A stretch of 64,000 bases of DNA from Spirosoma panaciterrae DSM 21099 (GTDB lineage Bacteria; Bacteroidota; Bacteroidia; Cytophagales; Spirosomataceae). Shown here one piece after another: positions 35,796 through 44,436 of the stretch (the first letter of the stretch is position 1; every line of letters begins with the position of its first letter). The notes below the pieces were generated by a model, which did not search any database, was not told the DNA's origin, and saw nothing but the letters and a program-made list of their open reading frames with translations. The stretch covers positions 62,001 to 126,000 of the forward strand of contig NZ_KB893174.1 in assembly GCF_000374025.1 (NCBI RefSeq), read 5' to 3'. Position numbers and translations under genes: made by a program.

Positions 35796-36896
35796 TCAGG
35801 GACAGCCTTTAACCTGAAGGATTATTTTGTTGTCTACTTCTTTATACGTGGCCTCGAGGGCAGCACAAATCAACTCTAGTTTTTCCATGAGTGGCTCATC
35901 CGATAAATGCGCAGTTAATTTGCAGTTGGTGAGCTTGTTTTTCTCAAAAACTATATCAATGCCGTATGCTTTTTCCAGTTCTGTAAGTACATCAACAGCG
36001 GGCGTTTCGTCAAAATTGAAAGTAAGTTTTTGTATCGGCAAGCTGAGTGATTCCTGGTCAATTCGGGTAGGTTTTTTAATACTAAACTCAGCCCCATTTA
36101 CTTGTACGCGTTCATTCGCATTTAGGACTAGTCCGGTAAGCGAAGTATTCGTTAATTTTTTTAACTTATTGGCGTCATGTTGTAAAAAAACCGCTACTCT
36201 CCCTGTTTTAACAATAACCTCCATATCTGTATTTGTAGGCTGACTTTTAATGAAAAAGCTTGTGCCTAATACTTTGGTTACCAGTTCGTTGGCGTAGACA
36301 AAGAACGGTTTCTGTCGATTTTTCTGGACTTCGAAAAAGGCTTCTCCCGAAAGGATTACTTCTCGTTTTGACTGGTTGTATTGCTTTGGAGAATAACAGA
36401 TTTTGCTGTTTGGCTGTAAAATGACAGAACTTTTATCGGGCAGATTGATCAGAATAGGTTGTTTCGTTAGATTAACTTTTTCGTAAATCTCTCCCGTTGA
36501 ATTTTTTGTCAATTTGACCAGTTTTTCGTAGGTAACAGGTTTCGGCTTTTTGAGCTGATTCCAACTGAACCAACCTGCTACCAAAATAACCAGCGCTGCC
36601 GATACCCAACGGCCAATTCGGTAAAAATCCGATGAATTAAGTACGCGTATAGAAGGCGATTCGGCAGGTACGTCAATTATAGGCTGATCTAGTTGTTGAT
36701 GTACTTTTGATAATCCAGTTTCTATATCAAAAACGTATTGCGGGTGTTGCTGTTCCCATTCATCAAGATACTGATAATAGAGTTCATTATTTTGTGGAAT
36801 TTCGAGCCACTCTTCAACCATTTTACGTTGAATAGATGAGCTTTTTCCATCAAAATAATCGAATAGGACTTTCTTTTCCAGTGATTTAGTATCCAT
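35796..36896 (-). CDS. FecR family anti-sigma factor
   Basis: Inner-membrane anti-sigma factor of 366 residues that transmits the SusC substrate signal to the ECF sigma factor. The cytoplasmic N-terminal domain (about 1-60) would bind the sigma factor; one transmembrane helix spans about 96-113; the periplasmic FecR domain covers about 140-260, and a C-terminal DUF4974 domain (about 285-366, LTFNFDETPAVDVLTELEKAYG) resembles the STN fold. This architecture is the standard Bacteroidota type. It is 41 bases after the sigma gene and 100 bases before susC. Confidence in the family is high. Confidence 0.93.
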   Translation of the reverse strand: MDTKSLEKKVLFDYFDGKSSSIQRKMVEEWLEIPQNNELYYQYLDEWEQQHPQYVFDIETGLSKVHQQLDQPIIDVPAESPSIRVLNSSDFYRIGRWVSAALVILVAGWFSWNQLKKPKPVTYEKLVKLTKNSTGEIYEKVNLTKQPILINLPDKSSVILQPNSKICYSPKQYNQSKREVILSGEAFFEVQKNRQKPFFVYANELVTKVLGTSFFIKSQPTNTDMEVIVKTGRVAVFLQHDANKLKKLTNTSLTGLVLNANERVQVNGAEFSIKKPTRIDQESLSLPIQKLTFNFDETPAVDVLTELEKAYGIDIVFEKNKLTNCKLTAHLSDEPLMEKLELICAALEATYKEVDNKIILQVKGCP

Positions 36897-36937
36897 AAGG
36901 ATCTTTTGTAAAGAATCGCTTTATTACAGGATTTTTT

Positions 36938-37657
36938 CTAGCTAAAATAAATCAGAAAGAGAGATAGAATATAGTGGGTCTTCAGCTCTTCCCGAATTTT
37001 AGCTAAAGCTCTGCTGATAAGACGCTCCACAGCACTTACTGTCAGCCCCATTTCACTGGCGACCTCTGCATATTTTTTACCTTCCAGTCGGTTTAATTGA
37101 AAGGCTTTTTTAGCTTGTTGTGGTAAGCCCTGTATGGCCATATCCAATTTTTGACTTAGCTCATGAAATTGGGTGATTTCATCAGGCCTTAAAACGGTTG
37201 TATTATTAAAGTTCTGCAAGTCAATGGTGCTGGTTTCAAAAGCCACATTTCGGTTCAATTCAAGTTTCAAACAGTTATGTGCCCGATTTCTGACCGAGAT
37301 GTATAAATAAGCGCGATACGACATGGTGATTTGTTCGTAGGCTTTGTTCTTCCAGAAATTGGTAAATACTTCGGCTACGATATCCTCAGCGAGTTCTTTT
37401 GAGTAAACGTAACGAATGGCATGGTTGCAGAGATTGGTGTAGTATTTTCGGAAGAGCAGCTCAAACCCTTCTCCAGGCGATTTTTCAAAGCAATTCTTTA
37501 TGAAATATTCGTCCGAAATAATCTTGGCGTCGGGTAAGTCGTTTGAAACCCGAACGTACGGCCTTCCAACAGCAAAATCATCGCTTTCCTGATTCGCCTG
37601 TATCATGAGTAAGTGGGTAAGCTCAGTGGTCAATAAAAAGGTTTTTTGCTCAATCAA
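36938..37657 (-). CDS. ECF-type RNA polymerase sigma-70 factor
   Basis: Group IV sigma factor, Bacteroidota FecI-like, 239 residues from the first ATG. Region 2 is at about 68-105 (FELLFRKYYTNLCNHAIRYV, AEDIVAEVFTNFWKN) and region 4 at about 175-225 (LPQQAKKAFQLNRLEGKKYAEVA, VSAVERLISRALAKIREEL). A second ATG at 37606 would remove 17 weakly conserved residues and is equally likely as the start. With the adjacent fecR it forms the trans-envelope switch that should activate the downstream locus. About 500 bp upstream lack a gene and must hold its promoter. Confidence 0.93.
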   Translation of the reverse strand: MIEQKTFLLTTELTHLLMIQANQESDDFAVGRPYVRVSNDLPDAKIISDEYFIKNCFEKSPGEGFELLFRKYYTNLCNHAIRYVYSKELAEDIVAEVFTNFWKNKAYEQITMSYRAYLYISVRNRAHNCLKLELNRNVAFETSTIDLQNFNNTTVLRPDEITQFHELSQKLDMAIQGLPQQAKKAFQLNRLEGKKYAEVASEMGLTVSAVERLISRALAKIREELKTHYILSLFLIYFS

Positions 37658-38156
37658 CTGTTCATTGGTAAGGTCATAAACCCGAAATCGGCTGATAACC
37701 CTTCAGTACCGTATGGCCCTTAAGCCAATCGTATGCATCGACTGAAAACAGACGTGTTGCCGAGACGTTCGGCGTTGATGCCTCAACTGCCCGGGTCGGT
37801 TCGTTATCAGTGTGCGTTTGAATACGGTTTGAAATGTTCTAATTCAAAGACAAAGTTTTACTATTTCACCCCACATTGTGGGCGAATATTTTTTTATCTC
37901 TTTGAAAAAGGCTCTAGGTGATGATATCAGGTCTGGTTTTTTGCTCCCAGCCCTATTAAGCTCGATCAGCTTTTAGTGGTTGTGAAGGCTCAGGAGGGGC
38001 CTGAATGATCGCTATATGGATTCTATGAAAGGCAGTGAATTCTGGATAGTGTAAATGGCGCCAGATGGCTATCTGTTGATCTATAATTAGTTTTGAGCAG
38101 CCTATTCAATATTGATTTATGGAGCTTACGAAATGTGTTTAGCGAATACCTAACGT
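37658..38156. other. Gene-free region upstream of the sigma factor gene
   Basis: About 500 bp without a convincing gene. A 62-codon open frame at 37733-37921 (+) has no similarity, no good start context and unusual composition, so it was not called. The region should contain the promoter of the sigma-fecR operon; no clear TAnnTTTG element was found on the minus strand. Part of it is T-rich (around 37890-37900). Confidence 0.5.
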
Positions 38157-38582
38157 TTATGAGGCTGGTAATGTGTTTATGTCGTACCAATACGATTTTA
38201 ATGTGTCCATGTATAGTTTCCAGTCTTGCAAGGTAGCCGGCTTGGTGGTAAATGCAGTGGCCCCGGTAGCATAAGACTGCCAGACATGCTGCGGATTTTC
38301 CGAATTGGTAAGCATAATGATAGGCACCTGCCCATTGAAACGGGTGCGTAATTCTGATAATAAGGTAAAGCCATCTACATCACTGCCTAGCGCGATGTCT
38401 AACAGAATCAGTTTGGGTGACTTGCTGGGGTGGGTATTCAGATAATCGAACGTGCTTGAGGGCGAGGTCGTACTGATAAAAGTTGCCTCTGGAAATTGTT
38501 GAGCTGCAAGCCGTTGTAAAAGCTCAAAGGTTGGTTGATCGTCCTCGACAACTAAGACATCAAAGTTCTGTTGAGTAAACAT
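38157..38582 (-). CDS. Stand-alone response regulator receiver protein
   Basis: Single-domain CheY-like receiver, 141 residues from the ATG at 38582. The frame is open to 38624, but a -7 promoter element at 38622-38629 places the transcription start inside that extension, so the shorter form is preferred. It keeps the acidic pair E13-D14-D15, the phosphoacceptor D62 (LILLDIALGS), the switch Thr (MLTNSENP) and the conserved Lys (AFTTKP). There is no output domain and no histidine kinase nearby. It probably relays phosphate or titrates a kinase encoded elsewhere. A diverged paralogue lies at 38698-39180. Confidence 0.88.
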   Translation of the reverse strand: MFTQQNFDVLVVEDDQPTFELLQRLAAQQFPEATFISTTSPSSTFDYLNTHPSKSPKLILLDIALGSDVDGFTLLSELRTRFNGQVPIIMLTNSENPQHVWQSYATGATAFTTKPATLQDWKLYMDTLKSYWYDINTLPAS

Positions 38583-38621
38583 GATTTCCTTTTGTTTAAA
38601 TATAAACGTGAAAGCAGTAAA

Positions 38622-38629
38622 CAAAATTA
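38622..38629 (-). promoter_or_regulatory. Bacteroidota -7 element before the receiver gene
   Basis: TAATTTTG on the minus strand matches the Bacteroidota consensus TAnnTTTG. It is about 40 bases before the ATG at 38582 and supports that start. No clear TTG at -33 was found. Confidence 0.5.
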
Positions 38630-38697
38630 AAAAAGTTTATGCGCTTATGTAAAACTTTCTGACAATAATCAGCATGCCAGGAGTTTGAGCTTAGCGT

Positions 38698-39180
38698 CTA
38701 CCCATTGTAATTCACGTTTGGTAAATGTACGGTCTCCCACCAGTACTGGCGTAAATGGGCGAAAACCCTGGACCACTGTTGGGGATTATCCGGTTTGATC
38801 ATGTAGGCGGACGCACCTGCCTGATAAGCAGCCTGTATGTCGGTTCGTGCCCCCGATACGCTGAAGATGACTACTGGAATTGAACTTATGGCAGGCTCCA
38901 TGGCCTTAATTTGCCGTAATAAATTAAGGCCAATTGACTGGATAGGCAGATACAATTCCAATAGTATCAATTTTGGAAGGCCCCATCCCTGCGTACTCCA
39001 CTGGTTGATCTGGGCTAATGTATCTTGCGCACAGGTAATACGCTCGGTAACTACTTCGTCCAGCGAAGACTGTAGAGCGTGCTGAATCAATTCCCAATGG
39101 TTGTCATCGTTTTCGATGACCAGTAACTTGGCATTATTAAAATTTGTAGCGAGATGGAGTTGGCCTTGAATCGGTTTCAT
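38698..39180 (-). CDS. Receiver-like protein with Glu in place of the phosphoacceptor Asp
   Basis: Single-domain receiver-like protein of 160 residues. It keeps the acidic cluster near 23-26 (VIENDD), the Ser switch (VVIFSVSG) and Lys of AYMIKPDNP, but the phosphoacceptor site reads LILLELYLP with Glu75 where the neighbour has Asp62. Glu in this place cannot be phosphorylated in the normal way and often mimics the active state. It would then be a constitutive or phosphorylation-independent receiver. The tail PLxxWxxVxxxLxxYWxxT is like that of the neighbour (YWYDINTLP and YWWETVHLP), which shows common origin. The gene gap between both is 115 bp. Confidence 0.83.
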   Translation of the reverse strand: MKPIQGQLHLATNFNNAKLLVIENDDNHWELIQHALQSSLDEVVTERITCAQDTLAQINQWSTQGWGLPKLILLELYLPIQSIGLNLLRQIKAMEPAISSIPVVIFSVSGARTDIQAAYQAGASAYMIKPDNPQQWSRVFAHLRQYWWETVHLPNVNYNG

Positions 39181-39282
39181 GTCGGCTAAAAACGGATGTT
39201 AACCAACCTAACTGAATGATTAGTAAGTTGGTTATCAGTTTTTAGCTAACCTGGTAACCTGGGCGAATATGGAAAAGGTTTT

Positions 39283-39301
39283 ATTTGCACTTAATGCAAA
39301 T
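39283..39301. repeat. Short palindrome upstream of the receiver gene
   Basis: 7-bp perfect inverted repeat ATTTGCA/TGCAAAT (39283-39289 and 39295-39301), about 100 bp upstream of the receiver-like gene. A second 8-bp palindrome TAACCAAC/GTTGGTTA is at 39200-39207 and 39227-39234. Both could be operator sites. Confidence 0.35.
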
Positions 39302-39437
39302 AGGAGAGTACTTTATTCGTGATTGGCCGGAAAGGTGCTCTATGATCTAAACAGCTATAAACCACAGAATAGCTGACTTCGGTAGAATTATGAGGCTGAT
39401 GCGATGCCCTTTTTCGCAGAGCGCTATATACAAGAAC

Positions 39438-39477
39438 AAAAAAACGCACAGGCAGCTTGTTTGAGGCTGCCTGTGCG
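39438..39477 (-). terminator. Intrinsic terminator of the dehydrogenase/cytochrome c gene
   Basis: On the minus strand a perfect 12-bp GC-rich stem (39477-39466 with 39456-39445) with a 9-base loop is followed by seven T (complement of 39438-39444). It starts a few bases after the stop codon of the upstream gene at 39484. Confidence 0.9.
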
Positions 39478-39483
39478 CTCGGG

Positions 39484-42276
39484 TCAATTAAAAAGTTGAA
39501 CCGTGATCGGAACAAATAAAGGAAGCTTTCCGGCTTTTTCGTTCTTGAAAACAAAGTATAAGTCATGCATCCCGTTTGTAGGCGTCAGGGTTGCCTTGAC
39601 CATACTGGGTTTGAAAGCATCGTTGATATTCTTGGCCTCGGTTGTATTGGGAAGGATTTCCGTTGTCTGGCCTATTAATTGTCCGGTGGGTGAATCCACG
39701 TGCACCTCAATTCGGCCACCAGCCGCATTCAGTCCTTGTTTAGGAGCCGCCACCGAAAACTCCATTGCTTTGATGCCAGTCAGGTCAAGCTGCTTAAACT
39801 GTACATAGGTATCCGCAGCCAGAACGATAACCAACGGCATCTGGCCCATTTTATACATCATCGTTCCTTTCGACTGACTATCGCTAACGCCCATCGACAA
39901 GAGTGGGTTTCGAAGCACAAGTACCTGCTCTGCCGATTGGGGAGGCAATCCGTTTGCGCCTTTGTCTTTGTAAGCTGCCTGCAATACCAGATTCCCTTTC
40001 TGCCCTTTTTCGGGTGTGAGGGTGCCTTTAGTGGGGAGCAATGGGGCAACCGTCGGCTTTTCGGACAGTGTAAGAATGTATTTAACGATCTCACCCGCAT
40101 CGGCGTTGCTGAGTTGTGGATGAGCGGTCATACTGGCATCTCCCCAAACACCACCACCCCCTTTGATAATTTTATTCGACAAACTGGCTACCGCAGTGGC
40201 ATCCCCTTTGTAACGCTTCGCTACATCGACAAACGCTGGGCCAACGGATTTTTTATCAACAAAATGACAGGATTTACAATCGCTTTTTTCCAGTAATGTT
40301 TTCCCCGTACCGAGATACGTGGCTTCTGAAAATTTATGACCAGCAGCTTCGCCAGACGTAAGGGGTGAGGAAGATTCATCCTGATACGTAGCTCGAACCT
40401 GCACCTTGCCGGGCTGAATTTTACCAGCGGACAGGCTTCCGTCTTCCTTATCCTGAACATTGACCTGATAGGCAATAGGTTCACCGGGAAAATAAAAGCT
40501 CTTATTACCCCGAGTGAGATCAAGGGTCACAACGGGTGGCTGGTTACCGGCTACGAGTGCCACCTCCCGCGAATCACTCAATCCTTTGTCGTCCTTAACG
40601 GTCAGAATAGCTTTGTATTGACCGGGCTTGTGAAAAGTAAACGAAGGGTTGGGCCCATCAAGCACCGTAGGTACTCCACCGGCTTTCGCGTAAATTTTCC
40701 ATTGATAGGTCAGCGCATCATTATCAAAATCTTTTGTCCCTTCTGCCGAAAAAGCTACCTTCATGGGTACCGCTCCGGCTGTCTGGCTGGCGGTTGCCTG
40801 AACCAGGGGTTTGCGGTTCCCGGCGTTATACTCAATCCGAACTAACCTGGAGTCGTCGTTTTGAACAAACCAGCCCGTACCGTATTCGAGAACATACAGA
40901 TCCCCATTTGGCCCAAATGCCATGTCGATGGGGTGACTAAAGGGCATATTGGGTAAAAAACGCTCGACATGGGTCATATCACCCTTGTCGTTGAAACTGG
41001 CTGACAGGATCAGGTCTCGCATCCATTCGAAGAGGAAAACCTTTCCACTGTAATAGTCGGGGAAAGGGCGTTTCGCGTTTGTGAAGTCTTCCTTATAATA
41101 AGCTGGACCGGCCATAGCACTTCGCCCACCTGTACCCATAACTGGAAACTTCTTGCTTTCGGCGGCTGGGTAAAAAATCAGGGCAGGCTGCGCTGGTGGC
41201 AGATCACGCAGACCCGTGTTGTTAGGAGAGTCGTTGACGGGATGGGCTGGATCGAATTTTTCGCCTTTTTTACCTGTCGCAAAATCAACATCGTTGTACG
41301 CCTTGTTGTCGCCCACGAAATAAGGCCAGCCAAAATTTCCGGGTTTGCGAGCCTGATTGTACTCATCTTCTGCTGTTGGGCCAACCCCGGCCGAATCTAC
41401 CCCCGCATCTGGCCCTACATCGCCCCAGTAGAGATAACCTGTGTGTTTGTCTACCGAGATTCGGTAAGGGTTACGATGCCCCATGGTGTAGATTTCAGGA
41501 CGGGTTTTGGGCGTTCCTTTTGGAAACAGGTTACCTTCTGGGATGGTATAGGAACCATCCGCTTCAGGGTGAATTCGGAGAATTTTTCCGCGTAGATCGT
41601 TGGTATTGCCTGACGATTTCTGAGCATCCCACGGACTTCGGCCTTCCCGCTCATCAATGGGGGCATACAGAGTCGCCCGTGGGCTTGTATTATCGCCGGT
41701 AGAAAGATACAGATTGCCTTCCAGATCCCAGTCAATGGAGCCTCCTGTATGGCAGCATTGTTCGCGCTGGGTAGCTACTTCCAGAATCACTTTTTTGCTG
41801 GACAGTACGAGTTCATTGCCCCTTAGTTCATAGCGCGTTAGGATATTTCGAGAGGCACCAGAGTCCGAATAGTATAGATAAACCCAGTGATTTTGAGCGA
41901 AGTTTGGATCAATATTAACCCCCAACAACCCATCTTCAGCTTCCGTTTCGTTGCCTTCTTTGTCTTTATACTTCGTACTGACGGGTAGGGTCGTAATGGT
42001 TTTTAGCTGTTTGGTTATGGGCGAATAGATACGGACCGCACCGTGTCGTTCAACAAGCAGCACCCGCTCGTCGGGCAGAATAACAATTTCGAGTGGTTCG
42101 TTAAGCTTTTCGGCAAGCACAACTTTAGTAAAGCGATTTTCATCAGGCGGAGATGTACTCGCTCGGTCGCTGATGTCTTGAAGGGGTCTGGCGGAGTAAG
42201 ACCATAGGCCCATAGCTAGTGCTGAGAGCACTAGAACTGGCCGGTATGGTTGACGGAGTAAACGAAATAGTGGCAT
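39484..42276 (-). CDS. PQQ-type sugar dehydrogenase fused to PKD and cytochrome c domains
   Basis: Secreted, 930 residues, four parts: a glucose/sorbosone-dehydrogenase beta-propeller (about 48-485; HTGGS at 176-180 carries the likely catalytic His, plus YTMGHRNPYRI and GNFGWPYF), a PKD domain (about 490-575), a cytochrome c domain with C667-K-S-C670-H671 (about 645-735), and a C-terminal CBM6-like beta-sandwich (about 800-930). It should oxidise a sugar or glycan end and pass electrons to its own haem, then to the respiratory chain. It is a third propeller/cytochrome c fusion near the locus but has its own terminator and a divergent neighbour, so it is a separate unit. Confidence 0.9.
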   Translation of the reverse strand: MPLFRLLRQPYRPVLVLSALAMGLWSYSARPLQDISDRASTSPPDENRFTKVVLAEKLNEPLEIVILPDERVLLVERHGAVRIYSPITKQLKTITTLPVSTKYKDKEGNETEAEDGLLGVNIDPNFAQNHWVYLYYSDSGASRNILTRYELRGNELVLSSKKVILEVATQREQCCHTGGSIDWDLEGNLYLSTGDNTSPRATLYAPIDEREGRSPWDAQKSSGNTNDLRGKILRIHPEADGSYTIPEGNLFPKGTPKTRPEIYTMGHRNPYRISVDKHTGYLYWGDVGPDAGVDSAGVGPTAEDEYNQARKPGNFGWPYFVGDNKAYNDVDFATGKKGEKFDPAHPVNDSPNNTGLRDLPPAQPALIFYPAAESKKFPVMGTGGRSAMAGPAYYKEDFTNAKRPFPDYYSGKVFLFEWMRDLILSASFNDKGDMTHVERFLPNMPFSHPIDMAFGPNGDLYVLEYGTGWFVQNDDSRLVRIEYNAGNRKPLVQATASQTAGAVPMKVAFSAEGTKDFDNDALTYQWKIYAKAGGVPTVLDGPNPSFTFHKPGQYKAILTVKDDKGLSDSREVALVAGNQPPVVTLDLTRGNKSFYFPGEPIAYQVNVQDKEDGSLSAGKIQPGKVQVRATYQDESSSPLTSGEAAGHKFSEATYLGTGKTLLEKSDCKSCHFVDKKSVGPAFVDVAKRYKGDATAVASLSNKIIKGGGGVWGDASMTAHPQLSNADAGEIVKYILTLSEKPTVAPLLPTKGTLTPEKGQKGNLVLQAAYKDKGANGLPPQSAEQVLVLRNPLLSMGVSDSQSKGTMMYKMGQMPLVIVLAADTYVQFKQLDLTGIKAMEFSVAAPKQGLNAAGGRIEVHVDSPTGQLIGQTTEILPNTTEAKNINDAFKPSMVKATLTPTNGMHDLYFVFKNEKAGKLPLFVPITVQLFN

Positions 42277-42587
42277 TAGGTTGGTGATTTCCAGAGAGTC
42301 TACTCATGCAATAGTACAGTTTTTATGTGTATATAATACACAATGAATAGTTTTTTTTATGATTTTTCCCAAAGTATGTCAAAACGAATTTGGTTAATCC
42401 ACGCCTGTTGATCAAAACCAGATTGCCAGACTGATTGATCGGTTTAAGAGAGGAACTGGTGGGAATACTGCGGGCTTTTGTCTTGACCGGAAGAGGTTTT
42501 TGTTTACCAAGATGGGTATAAGCAAAATTTAAAAATGATCATTTTCTTTAGTAACTTAGGATCAGCATACTACACACTATACGTTTC
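42277..42587. other. Divergent promoter region
   Basis: A 311-bp gap between divergent genes. It contains a 7-bp palindrome TGTGTAT/ATACACA (42326-42332 and 42336-42342), which could be an operator, and a minus-strand TACTTTG near 42370 similar to a -7 element. No gene was seen. Confidence 0.4.
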
Positions 42588-43280
42588 TTGCTTGTGAACT
42601 GGTGGATCGTTTACCAAATCGGGTTGACCCTCGCCCAACTCAACAGCCCTCCTGAAGGCTACTTACTTAGTGATGAAGCCTTTTTCGCGCAGCCACTTGC
42701 GCAAAAAGTAATCGTTTTAGAACGTCCAGACACCGTCTTGTTGAATCTGGCCTTGTTTCAGGCAACGAATGAAGCGCGTCGGTTGGCAGGCTTACCCGCT
42801 TGTCGGTACGATCGGTCGCTTTATCAGGCCGCCCGAAACCATGCCGAGTCGATGATGCGTAATGACTATACCAGCCATGAAGATCTTTACAATCTGGAAA
42901 CCATGACGTTGCTCAAGCGCGTGCAAAAACAAACCAGGCGATTTAATTGGATGGCAGAAAATATCGGTTTGTACCAGACGATTGATACGCCCGAATGGTA
43001 TGGAGTCCGTTACAGCAAACCGGCCCGTCGATACGAATATGTGGATAGTGATACGAAGAAAGTGTATCAGCCTTACAGTTATGCCAGCTATGCCCGATAT
43101 GCTGTAAAACAGTGGCTGGAATCACCTCATCACCGGGCCAATCTTCTGAACCCATCCTTTACCCATGTGGGTTGTGCAGCGCTCTTATCGACCCATCCTT
43201 ATGAACAACGAAGGGCACCATTCGGACGTCTGGTGCAGAATTTCGGGGCTGAGCGGGGAAGTGCACAAGCGCTTCGATAA
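42588..43280 (+). CDS. CAP (SCP/PR-1) domain protein
   Basis: Cysteine-rich secretory protein-type CAP domain protein of about 230 residues. CAP landmarks: NEARRLAGLPACRYDRSLYQAARNHAESM in pieces near 65-93, SHEDLYN (His after the first helix), MAENIGLYQ (Glu), and ESPHHRANLLNPSFTHVGCAAL with the second conserved His. The four-residue cavity is therefore intact. There is no ATG: the frame is open from 42555 and the likely start is TTG at 42588 or GTG at 42594. The N-terminus has a short hydrophobic stretch (WWIVYQIGLTLAQ), a weak export signal. Function of bacterial CAP proteins is poorly known. Confidence 0.8.
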   Translation: MLVNWWIVYQIGLTLAQLNSPPEGYLLSDEAFFAQPLAQKVIVLERPDTVLLNLALFQATNEARRLAGLPACRYDRSLYQAARNHAESMMRNDYTSHEDLYNLETMTLLKRVQKQTRRFNWMAENIGLYQTIDTPEWYGVRYSKPARRYEYVDSDTKKVYQPYSYASYARYAVKQWLESPHHRANLLNPSFTHVGCAALLSTHPYEQRRAPFGRLVQNFGAERGSAQALR

Positions 43281-43519
43281 GAGTGGGTTAATTCGTTGAG
43301 TTTATGAGAATGGAGTGTTTTTCTGACGCACCGTAAATACATCCAGTGGATTAGGTGTATTATGTCTTTTAGCCTTGTTTGCTGAAGTTATGAACGGATT
43401 CTTATCAATAGGGGTAAGGGAGAAACAGTCTGTTTTATAATGAGATAGGGTACGCTTACGAACTAAAATCTACTTACCGTATACGGAGTTTTTGGATTAA
43501 AATATGTACTTTGGTGGTT

Positions 43520-43627
43520 GACGTACGGGTATCCACTCCCATTGATAGAGTGAAGACTGCTAATGCAGTGTTGTCATAAAAGTGGGTAATTCATAAAGCC
43601 CGGCTACCCTGTGGCCGGTTTTTTTAT
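43520..43627 (+). ncRNA. Candidate small structured RNA ending in a terminator
   Basis: Inside a 347-bp gap. A -7-like TACTTTG (43507-43513) is followed by about 108 bases with an 8-bp closing helix (43530-43537 with 43581-43588), a perfect hairpin (43556-43560 with 43565-43569, loop TAAT) and an intrinsic terminator: 7-bp stem 43600-43606/43612-43618 followed by seven T (43619-43625). No open frame explains the terminator, since the CAP gene ends 320 bases upstream and the next gene is convergent. It could instead be only the distant terminator of the CAP gene. Confidence 0.4.
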
Positions 43628-43942
43628 TTAATTCAAAACGATTTGGTGCCTTTTCGTGTGTTGTGTGATTAAGGGAACCAGTTCTTGCCAGAAATCAAAT
43701 AAAAACCAGTGCAGATTAATATAGGGTTCATTTAGTGCATGAAACCTGGCAAGCATCAATTGATTGGTTTCGGAGTTCGCTCTATGCATAAGTAGAAAGA
43801 GGCTATAATAAATTGCCTGTAGTTCGGCTCTGCTAAACTCGTGACCGTATTGACGCGGAAAAACGTCAGGGAAGACATTATCAATAGCTACTAAGGTTTT
43901 TATATACTGTTTTAAAAGCTCAAAACTAGGGTAAACAGCCAT
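43628..43942 (-). CDS. Small protein of unknown function
   Basis: 104 residues, not recognised. It is helix-rich and aromatic (several Tyr, Phe and Trp, HWFLFDFWQEL) with no signal peptide or membrane segment clearly visible. It is convergent with the candidate small RNA. It has no neighbours closer than about 280 bp on its 5' side. Codon use looks like the neighbours, so it is probably real. Confidence 0.5.
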   Translation of the reverse strand: MAVYPSFELLKQYIKTLVAIDNVFPDVFPRQYGHEFSRAELQAIYYSLFLLMHRANSETNQLMLARFHALNEPYINLHWFLFDFWQELVPLITQHTKRHQIVLN

Positions 43943-44226
43943 AAAGGTGTATTACAGTAGAAATTTTGATAAAAAATACGCTGGTATCTAGTATTGAAAA
44001 ACTATACGTTCAGTTGTATATGGATTATTGTATGGATAGAAATATAAGCATGAAGCAGACACTGCATCATGTCAAAATTAATCAGGATTTAGAAATATGC
44101 TATAGAAGCTGGCTAATTCTATAAAATACTTCGAAACGATTTCGGGTTAAAATAAAATACTAAATCCATATAATTTGTTAATTTGTCGGATAAGGGGTTG
44201 AATATCAGTTTTTTTGGTTTTTGTAA

Positions 44227-44436
44227 CTAGCTTTTCAATAAGCCTTCGTCTTTTAGAACGGGAAGGAATACAGCTTGTGATTTTTTTGTAAGCGGTGACC
44301 AAAGTGCGTGGGCAGGGAGCTGTTCTTCGGTAATAATTTCCCAACCTTTGCCATTGTTGCGTTGGTAGTAAACACCATCGATGCGTAAAAAAAGATGCGT
44401 GTTAGATCGGAAAAACAGGTCTTGATTGGCTTCCAT
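44227..44436 (-). CDS. Small protein of unknown function
   Basis: 69 residues, not recognised. No signal peptide or membrane segment. Several beta-strand-like stretches (HLFLRIDGVYYQR, GKGWEIITEEQL). The start context is weak. The overlapping frame at 44147-44344 was rejected. The gaps on both sides (43943-44226 and 44437-44762) hold no gene I can support; a hairpin with AGGCCATCG and its complement at about 44465-44492 is in the second. Confidence 0.45.
   Translation of the reverse strand: MEANQDLFFRSNTHLFLRIDGVYYQRNNGKGWEIITEEQLPAHALWSPLTKKSQAVFLPVLKDEGLLKS

Noticed and set aside
37733-37921. 62-codon open frame upstream of the sigma factor gene
   Set aside because: No family resemblance, unusual composition and no promoter or ribosome site seen; probably chance.
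39291-39566. 91-codon open frame on the minus strand
   Set aside because: It overlaps the end of the dehydrogenase gene and runs through its terminator stem (39438-39477).
42360-42380. TACTTTG-type elements as promoters (also near 52410)
   Set aside because: They lack one base of the TAnnTTTG spacing and have no -33 TTG; mentioned only where other evidence supports them.
44147-44344. 65-codon open frame on the minus strand
   Set aside because: It overlaps the more plausible small gene at 44227-44436 in another frame, with low-complexity basic sequence.
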